The position numbers and the translations under genes are program-made. From NCBI GenBank assembly GCA_018333605.1, contig JAGXSV010000010.1:1-43854 (forward strand): 43,854 nt of DNA. Reading direction: 5' to 3'. Origin of the DNA: Hydrogenophaga sp. Lineage in GTDB: Bacteria > Pseudomonadota > Gammaproteobacteria > Burkholderiales > Burkholderiaceae_C. Numbering within the stretch: position 1 is the first letter of the stretch; every line of letters starts with the position of its first letter. The notes beneath the pieces were generated by a model, which did no database searches, was not told the DNA's origin, and saw only the letters and a program-made list of their open reading frames with translations. Below are positions 14,409 through 22,677 of the stretch, one piece after another.

Positions 14409-15790
14409 TCAGCGGCTGGCGCTGGCCGGGCTCGCTGCGGCTGCGGCTGCTGGGCGCCACGCTGGTCACGCTGGCGCTGGCGCTGGCGGGCGCGCACGCC
14501 TGGCTGGGTGGCCTGTTCCGCGACCATGTGCTGCGCCAGTTCGACACCACGCTGGTGCTGCAGCTCGACCAGCTGACCGCGCGGCTGGAGTTTGACGCAC
14601 AGGGTCAGCCTCTGATTGACCCGCGCAGCCTGTCAGATCCGCGCCTGGACAAACCGTACTCGGGCCTGTACTGGCAGCTCGACCGAATGAGCCCGGGCGG
14701 GCAGACGCGCGTGGGCGTGCTGCGCTCTCGCTCGCTGTGGGACACGCAGCTGGCGCTGAGCGCCGATGCACTGGCCGACGGCGACCTGCACACGCACGAC
14801 GGCCTGGGGCCGCAGGGCCATGCGGTGCGCATCGTGGAACGTTCGCTGGCCGTGCCCGAGCAGCCGCAGGCGCGCTGGCGCTTGATGGTGGCGGCCGACA
14901 CGCGCGAGGCCCTGGCCGCCGCGGACGATTTCAACGGCGTGCTGGCCGCGTCGCTCGCGGGCCTGGGCGCTTTGCTGGCGCTGGCTGCGCTGGCACAGGT
15001 GGCCGTTGGTCTGGCGCCGCTGAAGGCCATGCAGCGCGCGCTGCAGCAGGTGCGCCAGGCGCGCACGGCGCGGCTGGAAGGCCGCTTTCCAGCCGAGGTG
15101 CAGCCGCTGATCGACGACTTCAACGGTGTGCTCGATCGCAACGCCGAGGTGGTGGGCCGCGCGCGCACGCAGGCGGGCAACCTGGCGCACGCCCTCAAGA
15201 CGCCGCTGGCCGTGCTGGGCAACGCCGCCGCGCAGGTACCGGGCAACGACCTGGCGCCGCTGGTGGCCGAGCAGGTGCAGGTGGCGCAGCGGCACATCCA
15301 GTGGCACCTGGCGCGCGCCCGCGTGGCCGCGTCGCAAGGGCTGCCGGGTCAGCGCACGCCCTTGCAGCCCTTGCTGGCCGGCCTGCTGCGGGTCATGGGC
15401 ACGCTGCACGCCGAACGCGGGCTGGACATCGCCGCCGCCGACATGCCCGCCGACCTGGCCTTTGCCGGCGAAGAACAGGACCTGCAGGAAATGCTGGGCA
15501 ACCTGCTGGACAACGCCTGCCGCTGCGCCCGCGGCGCGGTGCACGTCCATGCGGTGCGCGAGGGCGCCTTGCTGCACATCGTGGTGGACGACGACGGTCC
15601 GGGCATCGCCCCGGCGCAGCGCGCCGACGTGCTGCAACGCGGTGTGAGGCTGGACGAATCCACCCCCGGCAGCGGGCTGGGCCTGGCCATCGTGGTGGAG
15701 CTGGCGGCACTGTATGGCGGTGCGCTCACGCTGGACACCAGCCCGGCGGGCGGGCTGAGCGCGCGCCTGACGCTGCCGGCGGCCGCCTGA
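14405..15790 (+). CDS. Sensor histidine kinase (PhoQ-like H-box)
   Basis: A 461-residue inner-membrane kinase, partner of the preceding regulator. One membrane segment (LLGATLVTLALALAGAHAWLG), a periplasmic sensor region of about 150 residues, and a second segment (AASLAGLGALLALAALAQVAVGL) lead into a HAMP-like linker. The phospho-acceptor is His262 in NLAHALKTPLAVL, a form found in PhoQ. The ATPase domain has the N-box NLLDNACRCA, VDDDGPGI and GSGLGLAIV. Start GTG overlaps the regulator stop. The signal is unknown; the neighbouring SHP/DHC genes suggest redox or NO stress, and the PepSY proteins may modulate it. It converges on eptA with only 12 bp between stops. Confidence 0.9.
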   Translation: MISGWRWPGSLRLRLLGATLVTLALALAGAHAWLGGLFRDHVLRQFDTTLVLQLDQLTARLEFDAQGQPLIDPRSLSDPRLDKPYSGLYWQLDRMSPGGQTRVGVLRSRSLWDTQLALSADALADGDLHTHDGLGPQGHAVRIVERSLAVPEQPQARWRLMVAADTREALAAADDFNGVLAASLAGLGALLALAALAQVAVGLAPLKAMQRALQQVRQARTARLEGRFPAEVQPLIDDFNGVLDRNAEVVGRARTQAGNLAHALKTPLAVLGNAAAQVPGNDLAPLVAEQVQVAQRHIQWHLARARVAASQGLPGQRTPLQPLLAGLLRVMGTLHAERGLDIAAADMPADLAFAGEEQDLQEMLGNLLDNACRCARGAVHVHAVREGALLHIVVDDDGPGIAPAQRADVLQRGVRLDESTPGSGLGLAIVVELAALYGGALTLDTSPAGGLSARLTLPAAA

Positions 15791-15802
15791 GCGGAACGTG
15801 GA

Positions 15803-17503
15803 TCAGCAGGGCCTGTAAAGGTCCAGCGCGGGCTGGTGCACGGCGGTCTGCACGTCCATCAGCCCCAGCACCGAATGGAACACATGGTCGTGCGACAGCG
15901 GCCGGGCGGCCTGTTGGCGCAGGCAGTCGGCGCTCACGCCGCTGCGCTGCTGCAGCCCGGCCGACAGCCAGGTCACCATGGGCACGCGGGTCTGTTGATC
16001 CGGCGCAAAAGCATAGGGCAGCCCGTGCAGGTACAGGTTGTTTTCGCCCAGCGATTCGCCGTGGTCCGACACGTACAGCAGGCCGGTGTCGTAGCGACCC
16101 TGGTCGGCCTGCGTCTGCAGCCATTGCAGGGTCTGATCCAGGAAGTGGTCGGTGTAGGCGATGGAGTTGTCGTAGGCGTTGACCAGCTGGTCCGCCGCGC
16201 ACTCCGAGAGCGTGTTGCTGGTGCATTCGGGCTGGAACGGCTTGTGGTTCGCGGGCTCGCGGCGGGAATAGGCCGGGCCGTGGCTGCCCATCTGGTGCAT
16301 CACCAGCACCACGCCACGCGCTCGGCGCTGCGGGTCCAGCGCGGCGATGCGTTCGTCCAGCCCTTGCAGCAGGGCTTCGTCGAAACACTCGCCATCGGCA
16401 CACACGCCAGGCAGGTTCAGTTCGCGGGTGCTGGCGTGGGGCACGCGGTCGCACACGCCTTTGCAGCCCGACTGGTTGTCGAGCCACAGCACGGCCAGGC
16501 CGGCGCGCTGCAGCACGTCCAGCAGGTTTTCGTGTTCGGCGGTTTGGTCGCCCCCTTGCGCGCGCGTGAGCGGCGAAAACAGGCAGGGCACCGAAACCTG
16601 CGTGTTGGTGCCGCACGATTGCACCTGGCTGAAATTCACCAAGTCGCCCTGCGCCTGCCAGCGCGCCAGCGCGGGCGTGGTGGGCCGCGCGTAACCGCTG
16701 AGGCCCCAGTTTTGCGCGCGCGCTGTTTCGCCCACCACCAGCACCAGCAGCGGGGGCCGAGCCTGCTGCGCGTAGCTTGCGCCCAAGTGGGCGTCTTCGC
16801 CCACCGGCTGCAGGGCTTTCACCTGCCGGGGCAACTGGTCAGCGGCCAAGCGCGTGGCGGCATAGACGCTGTTGAGCGGGTTGATCATGTAGCGCAGGTC
16901 TTTGTGGTTGCGCATGAGCGAGGCCAGGTTTTGGTAGGTGAGCAGGGCCACCAGCACGGTCACCAGCAAGCCCAGTGCCACACCGCCGGCGTTGCGCCCG
17001 GTTTGCGCCAGCCAGTGGCGCGAGCGCAGGGGCCGACGCCAGATCCACCACAGCGGCACACCGGCCACCAGCAGCACGGTGAACGGCAGCGCGGGCGACA
17101 ACAGGTCGCGCACTTCACGCGCATCGGTCTGCACCACGTTGGCCAGCATGGTGGGGTCGATCACGGCACCGTACTGCAGCATGAAGTGGGTGTTGAAGGC
17201 CGTCACCAGCACCAGCACCGAGGCCAGCGGCCGGTAGGCAAAAGGCCAGACCATCAATGACAGCAGCGCTGCCGTGGCGCCCCACACCAGCAGGCCCAGA
17301 CCGGCCAGCAACACCGCCGTTTGGCCCACCGACCCATCAAGCGCAGCCACCCGCTGCCACAAGGGCACGTTGCCTGCCAGCGCCAACCAGCATGCCAGCG
17401 GCCACACCGCGCGCCACGGGGTTTGGCCCATCGCCGCTGGGGTGCGACGCACAGCGCCAGCGACCCGCTGCGGCGCCCATACAACCGAAGGAAAGATCAA
17501 CAC
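15803..17503 (-). CDS. eptA: Phosphoethanolamine transferase, EptA/PmrC-type
   Basis: A 566-residue inner-membrane enzyme that moves phosphoethanolamine from phosphatidylethanolamine to lipid A on the periplasmic face, lowering negative charge and polymyxin binding. About five N-terminal transmembrane segments (to about residue 200) precede a sulfatase-like domain. Landmarks are LVLVVGETARAQNWGLSGY (metal Glu), the nucleophile region QSCGTNTQVSVPC (Thr299/301), MHQMGSHGP, and VSDHGESLGENNLYLHGLPY (metal Asp/His). Several cysteines are placed for the usual disulfides. The GTG at 17503 is supported by GAGGTG five nt upstream; an internal ATG at 17431 would give a 542-residue form. A PmrA-type box lies 54 bp upstream. 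Confidence 0.92.
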   Translation of the reverse strand: MLIFPSVVWAPQRVAGAVRRTPAAMGQTPWRAVWPLACWLALAGNVPLWQRVAALDGSVGQTAVLLAGLGLLVWGATAALLSLMVWPFAYRPLASVLVLVTAFNTHFMLQYGAVIDPTMLANVVQTDAREVRDLLSPALPFTVLLVAGVPLWWIWRRPLRSRHWLAQTGRNAGGVALGLLVTVLVALLTYQNLASLMRNHKDLRYMINPLNSVYAATRLAADQLPRQVKALQPVGEDAHLGASYAQQARPPLLVLVVGETARAQNWGLSGYARPTTPALARWQAQGDLVNFSQVQSCGTNTQVSVPCLFSPLTRAQGGDQTAEHENLLDVLQRAGLAVLWLDNQSGCKGVCDRVPHASTRELNLPGVCADGECFDEALLQGLDERIAALDPQRRARGVVLVMHQMGSHGPAYSRREPANHKPFQPECTSNTLSECAADQLVNAYDNSIAYTDHFLDQTLQWLQTQADQGRYDTGLLYVSDHGESLGENNLYLHGLPYAFAPDQQTRVPMVTWLSAGLQQRSGVSADCLRQQAARPLSHDHVFHSVLGLMDVQTAVHQPALDLYRPC

Positions 17504-17556
17504 ACCAGCACCTCACAGGCCAGAACAGCCTGGCTGAGGCAGCTTAAAAACCCGGG

Positions 17557-17573
17557 ATTAAACCGGCCTTAAG
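17557..17573 (-). promoter_or_regulatory. PmrA-type box of eptA
   Basis: Read on the minus strand, CTTAAG-GCCGG-TTTAAT matches YTTAAK-N5-YTTAAK at every defined position. Ten nt downstream is a -10-like TAAGCT (17546-17541), giving a start point near 17534 and a leader of about 30 nt that includes the GAGGTG ribosome binding site. It lies between the pmrB-like gene (whose stop is at 17620) and eptA. Confidence 0.85.
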
Positions 17574-17619
17574 CCCAACCCCGGGGCAGCCAGCCAACCA
17601 GCTGCGTGGCGCAGCAGAT

Positions 17620-19002
17620 TCAGCGCGGCCAGCGCAGCGTGAAGCGCGTGGTCATGGGGCTGTCGCCCTGGTCACGCAGAAATTCGGCGCCCAGTTGCTC
17701 GGCAATGCGCTCGACCAGTCGCAACCCCAAGCCCAAGCCGGCGGTGTCGGCCGACGCCACGGGCACTGCGGGTGGGGGCTGCGTTGCGTCGGCACCGCGC
17801 TGCCCGTCGTCGCTCACCGACAAGCCCACGGCCTGCGGCGTTTGCCACACCTGCACACACACCTGGGTGCCTGCCGGCGTGTGGCGCAAAGCGTTTTCCA
17901 GCAGGTTGCGCAGGGCCAGCTCCAGCAGCATGGGTTGGGCGTGCACCTGCACCGGTGCATCGGGCTGCACCAGCGAAAGCTCGTGTCCGGTTTCGTGGCC
18001 CATTTGAGCGTGGCGCGAGATCAGCTCGGCAGCCAGGGCGCCGAGTTCGATGGGCGCGGCGGCTTCGCCCGCAAGCCCAGCCACACCGGTGCGCTGTGCG
18101 CGGGCCAAGTCCAGCAGCTGCGCCAAGATACGCCCCGCGCGCAGGGCCTCTTGCTCCAGAGCGGCCAGCTGTTCTGCCGACGCATCACCCTGCGCAGCCC
18201 GCGCCTGCAGCGCGATGGAGGCCAGCGGCGTGCGCAGCTCATGGGCCACGTCGGACGCAAACGCGCGCTCGCGCTGCGCCCGCGTCTGCAAGGTGTCCAC
18301 CAGTGTGTTGATGGCCTGCACGGTGCTGGAGAATTCGCGAAACCGGTGCTGGTCACCCAGCCGCTGGCCTGCAAACGCATCGAGTTCGGCCACTTCCCGA
18401 GACAGGCGGTCCAGCGGGCGCAAACCGCGCCGTATGGTCCACCACAAACCCAGCGCCACCAGCGGCAACACCAGCAGCGCCGGTAGTGCCACATGCTTGG
18501 CCACGTCGCCGCCCAGGTCCACCCGCTGGTCCATGTTCATGAGCACCGCCACGCGCCGGCGCGGTGCATGGGCTGCCGGGTCTGCGGCCTCGGTCACCAC
18601 CATGCGCCAGGGGCCGCTGCCCATGGCACCCTCGTACTGGCGCACGGAGGCTCCAGGCAGGGGAGCAGCGGTCAGCCCCAGGCCAGCGGCCAGGCGGTGC
18701 GTGTCGGTCACCACCCGGTCGCCTTGCCATTCGATCACCGCCACGTCCTGTACATAACTGCGCAGCCCCTGGCGCGACAGCGGCTCGCTCAGCGCGCCCA
18801 CCTCGGTGGGCGATACAGCCAGCCACAGCCGGGCCACACCCACCATGTGGCCGTCGCTCAGCTCTTCGGTTTCGTGGTGCCCGGTGTACCAGGCCACCAC
18901 CATCAGCGTCAGCCAGACCAGCGTGAGCGCGCTCAGCGTCAAGCCCCAGAGGTGGCGCCACAGCAACTTCTGGCGTGGGCGGGCGGCGGTCGCGGGCGTC
19001 AT
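17620..19002 (-). CDS. Sensor histidine kinase, PmrB-like
   Basis: A 460-residue inner-membrane kinase. The first membrane segment is at about 16-40 (LWGLTLSALTLVWLTLMVVAW). A periplasmic sensor follows, with the acidic stretch HHETEELSDG at about 42-51 that could bind cations (in PmrB, ExxE motifs bind Fe3+). The second membrane segment is at about 170-190, then a HAMP linker. Phospho-acceptor His254 is in FASDVAHELRTPLASIALQ. The ATPase domain has NLLENALRHTP, a shortened DDG (G1) with a Pro-rich insert, and GLGLGLRLV. It overlaps the upstream regulator gene by 4 nt. The adjacent eptA with its PmrA box makes a PmrAB role likely. Confidence 0.88.
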   Translation of the reverse strand: MTPATAARPRQKLLWRHLWGLTLSALTLVWLTLMVVAWYTGHHETEELSDGHMVGVARLWLAVSPTEVGALSEPLSRQGLRSYVQDVAVIEWQGDRVVTDTHRLAAGLGLTAAPLPGASVRQYEGAMGSGPWRMVVTEAADPAAHAPRRRVAVLMNMDQRVDLGGDVAKHVALPALLVLPLVALGLWWTIRRGLRPLDRLSREVAELDAFAGQRLGDQHRFREFSSTVQAINTLVDTLQTRAQRERAFASDVAHELRTPLASIALQARAAQGDASAEQLAALEQEALRAGRILAQLLDLARAQRTGVAGLAGEAAAPIELGALAAELISRHAQMGHETGHELSLVQPDAPVQVHAQPMLLELALRNLLENALRHTPAGTQVCVQVWQTPQAVGLSVSDDGQRGADATQPPPAVPVASADTAGLGLGLRLVERIAEQLGAEFLRDQGDSPMTTRFTLRWPR

Positions 19003-19715
19003 GGCGAGGGCGCTGGCGCATCGGCTTCGCGCGGAATGAAGTACCCCACGCCCCGCACCGTCTTGATCAGCGATTCGCCGAGCTTGCGGCGCAGGTGGTG
19101 CACATGCACTTCAATGGCGTTGCTGTCCAGCGCCTCGCCAAACCCGTACAGCGCCGACTCCAGCCGCGACTTGGACAGCACCTGCGGACGCGCCTGCAGC
19201 AGCGTGAGCAGCAGCGCAAACTCTTTGGCGCCCAGCGCCACCGGCACGCCGGCGCGCTGCACGGAGTGTTCGGCCGGGTCCAGCACCAGGTCGCCGTGTT
19301 CGATCACCGGCTTGCTGCGCCCGCTGGCGCGGCGCAGCATGGCGCGCAGGCGCGCCAGCAGCTCGTTGGCATCAAAGGGCTTGACGATGTAGTCGTCGGC
19401 CCCGCCGTCGAGCCCGCTGATGCGGTCGCTCACGCCGTCGCGGGCGGTCATGATCAGCACCGGCATGTCGGCGCGTGGCAAATGTGCGCGGCCAGCCGGG
19501 CGCTCGGCCTGGCGGCGCAGCCGCGCCAGCAGGTCCAGCCCGTCGCCATCAGGCAGGCCCAGGTCGAGCAGCATCACGTCAAACGGCTCCACCGACAACG
19601 CTGCCCAGGCTGCCTGCAACGTGCCACACACATCCACCGCGTAACCCGCCTGGCGCAGCGAAGCCGCCAGCCCGCTGGCAATACCGGGATCGTCTTCCAC
19701 CACCAAAGCGCGCAT
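18999..19715 (-). CDS. Response regulator, PmrA-like (OmpR family)
   Basis: A 238-residue regulator. The receiver domain starts MRALVVEDDPGIASGL, with phospho-acceptor Asp51 in MLLDLGLPDGDG, TAR and the Lys of DDYIVKPF. The winged-helix domain has VALGAKEFALLLTLLQARPQVLSKSRLE, SNAIEVHVHHLRRKLG and IKTVRGVGYFIP. A roughly ten-residue insert rich in Arg/Ala (QAERPAGRAHLPRAD) sits before MPVLIMTARD, longer than usual. The four PmrA-type boxes in the window are its likely targets. The nearest box (19771) points away from this gene, toward the PAP2 phosphatase, so direct autoregulation is not evident. Start ATG 19715 was chosen because the receiver domain begins there. Confidence 0.9.
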   Translation of the reverse strand: MRALVVEDDPGIASGLAASLRQAGYAVDVCGTLQAAWAALSVEPFDVMLLDLGLPDGDGLDLLARLRRQAERPAGRAHLPRADMPVLIMTARDGVSDRISGLDGGADDYIVKPFDANELLARLRAMLRRASGRSKPVIEHGDLVLDPAEHSVQRAGVPVALGAKEFALLLTLLQARPQVLSKSRLESALYGFGEALDSNAIEVHVHHLRRKLGESLIKTVRGVGYFIPREADAPAPSP

Positions 19716-19770
19716 GTGAGAACAGGGCGCAAGGCCCGCAGAGCAAAGAAGCGCCATTATCCGGCGCCGT

Positions 19771-19787
19771 CTTAAGCGTGCCTTAAC
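19771..19787 (+). promoter_or_regulatory. PmrA-type box of the PAP2 phosphatase gene
   Basis: CTTAAG-CGTGC-CTTAAC has 11-bp period. The first hexamer is a perfect match and the second differs only at its last base from YTTAAK. It is oriented toward the plus-strand PAP2 gene; a -10-like CACCCT (19798-19803) follows after 10 nt. The divergent regulator gene begins 56 bp away on the other strand. Confidence 0.8.
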
Positions 19788-19810
19788 CCGGCCGCCGCAC
19801 CCTGCCGGTC

Positions 19811-20578
19811 ATGCCGCCAACGACCGCCCTGCATCCACAGCCCCTCGCCAACCCGGCGCCACCCATCGCCATGGGCCTTTTGCTGGTGGTGGCGCTCACC
19901 GTGCTGTGGGACATGGGCTCTGGCGACCTGGCCGTGATGCGGTGGATCGGCACACCGCAGGGTTTTCCGATGCGCAGCGACTGGTTGCTGCAAGCCGTGC
20001 TGCACGACACGCTGAGACAAGCCTGCACCGCGCTGTGGGGGCTGTTGGGCGCATGGGCGCTGTGGCCCACCGCCTGGACACCCCACCGCTCGCCAGCCTT
20101 TGCCCTGCCGCGCAGCGAACGCCTGTGGGTGCTGGCCCTGGTGAGCGCTTCGCTGCTGGCGGTGAGCCTCATCAAGCTGCGCAGCCAGACCAGTTGCCCC
20201 TGGGATCTGGACCTGTTTGGTGGCCAGGCCCGCCATGTGTCGCACTGGCACTGGGCGCAGGCCGACGGTGGACCCGGGCGCTGTTTTCCGGGAGGCCATG
20301 CGTCCAGCGGCATGGGGTTTTTGGCGCTGTGCCTGCCGTGGCTGCTGCCCCCACCGGGCGTGGTGCGCCCAGCGAGGCCCGGCTGGCGCTGGCTGGCGGC
20401 GGCGTTGGCCACCGGCGTGGTGGCCGGCGCGGTGCAAACCCTGCGCGGCGCCCACTACCCCAGCCACACGCTGTGGACACTGGTGATCTGCGGAGCCGTG
20501 TCGCTGCTGGGCTGGCTCGTGGCCCGCCAGCACATCGCCGGGGCAGGCGGGCAAAGCCATTCAGCCGCTCGTGTTTAA
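19811..20578 (+). CDS. PAP2-family membrane phosphatase
   Basis: A 255-residue integral membrane lipid phosphatase of the LpxE/LpxT/PgpB superfamily. Catalytic motifs appear in order: VSLIKLRSQTSCPWDL (motif 1 region with Lys), CFPGGHASSGMGFLAL (motif 2, PGGH in place of PSGH) and RGAHYPSHTLWTL (motif 3). Five or six membrane spans surround them. Under PmrA control next to eptA it may remove or transfer phosphate on lipid A or recycle lipid by-products; the substrate is inferred only. With the 19811 start the leader would be almost nil. The ATG at 19871 (235 residues) leaves a 60-nt leader and is a real alternative. The stop lies within the next PmrA box. Confidence 0.87.
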   Translation: MPPTTALHPQPLANPAPPIAMGLLLVVALTVLWDMGSGDLAVMRWIGTPQGFPMRSDWLLQAVLHDTLRQACTALWGLLGAWALWPTAWTPHRSPAFALPRSERLWVLALVSASLLAVSLIKLRSQTSCPWDLDLFGGQARHVSHWHWAQADGGPGRCFPGGHASSGMGFLALCLPWLLPPPGVVRPARPGWRWLAAALATGVVAGAVQTLRGAHYPSHTLWTLVICGAVSLLGWLVARQHIAGAGGQSHSAARV

Positions 20579-20590
20579 GGGCTGCTTAAT
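20574..20590 (+). promoter_or_regulatory. PmrA-type box of the LtaS-like gene
   Basis: TTTAAG-GGCTG-CTTAAT is a full match to YTTAAK-N5-YTTAAK. It overlaps the last codon and stop of the PAP2 gene. Ten nt downstream is a -10-like AACACT (20601-20606), giving a start point near 20613, 45 nt before the ATG at 20658. Confidence 0.82.
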
Positions 20591-20657
20591 GTGGCCCGCC
20601 AACACTCGGGCTTTTTCCATGGGGCCGCCAGCGCTCCGTGACGCTGCCAATACCCAC

Positions 20658-22640
20658 ATGCCTTTGCCCACTGCCCACACGGCCGCGCACACCAGAGCGC
20701 CCACCGCCCGTTTTCAAGCCGACAGCCTCACCCTGCTCAAGCCGTTGCTGCTGCCCATGGCGGCCATGTTGGCGGTGCTGTGGCTGTCTCGGCTGGGGCT
20801 TGCGCTGTGGCAGTTTCAGCGCATCGACGACACCGCCGCCTGGTCCCATGTGGCGCTGCAGGGCCTGCGTTTTGACGCGGTGTTGCTCGGGCTGATGTGG
20901 GTGCTGCCCGCCACCCTCACGCCCTGGATGGCGCTGGGCCAAGCCACCTGGGGCCCCTGGCGGGCGCTGCTGCGGGTCTACGGCCTGGTGGGTCTGCTGT
21001 TTGTGGCCTTCATGGAACTGTCCACCCCGGCCTTCATCGCGCAGTACGACAGCCGACCCAACTATTTGTTTGTGGAGTACCTGGGTTACGCCAAAGAAGT
21101 GGGCGGCACGCTGCTCCAAGACCATTGGCCCCACCTGCTGGCCACCGCCGTGCTGCTGCCCACATTGGCCGCGCTGTACTGGCGCCTGACACACCCCAAA
21201 ACGGCCGCCAAGACGGTCCGGCTGCGCCATGCGCTGCCGTGGTCGCTGTTGCTGTTGGCGCTGCTGGCGCTGAGCGCACGCGGTGCGGTGGGGCACCGCC
21301 CGGCCAACCCCTCTTCAGCGGCCGTCACGGCCGACCACCTGGTGAACGAACTGCCGCTCAGCTCCGCCTACACGGTGCTGTTTGCGGTGCACCTGTCGCG
21401 CAAGTCAGAAGACGGCGGCATCACCTACGCCCCACTGCCGCGCGAGCGTGTGATCGCGCTGGTGCGCCAGGAAACCGGCTTGCCCGCCAGCGCATTCAAA
21501 GACCCCGACGTGCCCCTGCGCCACCATCAGACCAGCGCCCAGCCGCGCGCGCGGCCGCTGAACCTGGTGATCGTCTTGGAAGAAAGCCTGGGCGCCGAAT
21601 TTGTGGGGCGCCTGGGCGGCTTGCCGCTCACGCCCAACCTGGACCGCCTGGCCAACGAAGGCCTGTGGTTCGAACGTCTCTACGCCACCGGCACGCGCTC
21701 GGTGCGCGGTATCGAAGCCGTGGTGGCGGGCTACCCGCCCACCTCAGCGGTCAGCACGGTGAAGCTGGCCAAGTCGCAACGCGACTTCTTCACCCTGGCC
21801 AGCTTTCTGAAACACAAGGGCTATGAATCGACCTTCTTTTATGGCGGCGAATCCCACTTCGACAACATGCGCGGCTACTTCATGGGCAACGGCTTTGACC
21901 GCGTCGTTGAGCAAAAAGACTTCGGCCCCGAAGCCTTCGTGGGCACCTGGGGCGCTTCAGACGGTGACGTGATGGACAAAGCCCACCGCCACTTCAGCGC
22001 ACAGCCCGAAGACAAGCCGTTTTTCGGCCTCATCCTCACCTCGTCGAACCACGCGCCGTTCGAATTTCCCGCCGGTCAAATTGCGCTTTACGACCAGCCC
22101 CAGTCCACCGTGAACAACGCGGTGAAATACGCCGACCACGCGCTGGGCCGGTTCATCGACCAGGCCAAGGCCGCGCCCTACTGGAACAACACGGTGTTCC
22201 TGGTCGTGGCCGACCACAACTCCCGCGTCTACGGCCCGTCGCTGCTGCCCGTGGAGCGCTTTCACATTCCGGGTCTGATTCTGGGTGGCGCCATCACAGC
22301 ACCCCGCCGCATCGAACCGGTGGCCAGCCAGATCGACCTGGCGCCCACCCTCATTTCCCTCATGGGTTTGAGCGGCGAGCACCCCATGATCGGCCGCGAT
22401 CTGAGCCAGCCGCTGCCGCCCGATGCACCCGGCCGGGCCATCATGCAGTTCGACAAAATCCAGGCCTACATGGAAGGACCGCAGGTGGTGCTGCTCCAAC
22501 CCGACCAGACACCCCGCCTGATGCGCTACGCCGACGGGCGGCTGCAGCCCGATGCCGGCAGCAACCCGGCACTGGTGGAAAAAGCGGTGGCGCACGCGCT
22601 GTATGCCCAGATGGCCTACCGGGAACAGCTGCACCGCTGA
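20658..22640 (+). CDS. LtaS-like sulfatase-domain membrane transferase
   Basis: A 660-residue protein with five N-terminal transmembrane segments (to about residue 210) and a periplasmic sulfatase-type domain, as in lipoteichoic acid synthase and OpgB-like enzymes. LVIVLEESLGAEFVGRLGG holds the metal-binding glutamate. YATGTRSVRGIEAVVAGYPP holds the likely nucleophile Thr346, FYGGESHFDNMRGYFMGNGFD follows, and VVADHNSRVYG holds metal Asp/His. Relatives move glycerol-phosphate or another head group from phospholipid to a periplasmic acceptor; the acceptor here is unknown. ATG 20658 was chosen because it is downstream of the PmrA promoter; the frame is open further 5' but that would start upstream of or at the transcript start. 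Confidence 0.88.
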   Translation: MPLPTAHTAAHTRAPTARFQADSLTLLKPLLLPMAAMLAVLWLSRLGLALWQFQRIDDTAAWSHVALQGLRFDAVLLGLMWVLPATLTPWMALGQATWGPWRALLRVYGLVGLLFVAFMELSTPAFIAQYDSRPNYLFVEYLGYAKEVGGTLLQDHWPHLLATAVLLPTLAALYWRLTHPKTAAKTVRLRHALPWSLLLLALLALSARGAVGHRPANPSSAAVTADHLVNELPLSSAYTVLFAVHLSRKSEDGGITYAPLPRERVIALVRQETGLPASAFKDPDVPLRHHQTSAQPRARPLNLVIVLEESLGAEFVGRLGGLPLTPNLDRLANEGLWFERLYATGTRSVRGIEAVVAGYPPTSAVSTVKLAKSQRDFFTLASFLKHKGYESTFFYGGESHFDNMRGYFMGNGFDRVVEQKDFGPEAFVGTWGASDGDVMDKAHRHFSAQPEDKPFFGLILTSSNHAPFEFPAGQIALYDQPQSTVNNAVKYADHALGRFIDQAKAAPYWNNTVFLVVADHNSRVYGPSLLPVERFHIPGLILGGAITAPRRIEPVASQIDLAPTLISLMGLSGEHPMIGRDLSQPLPPDAPGRAIMQFDKIQAYMEGPQVVLLQPDQTPRLMRYADGRLQPDAGSNPALVEKAVAHALYAQMAYREQLHR

Positions 22641-22677
22641 GCGCGGCGGCGGCGCACGGAACCCGCACAGCGTTGCC

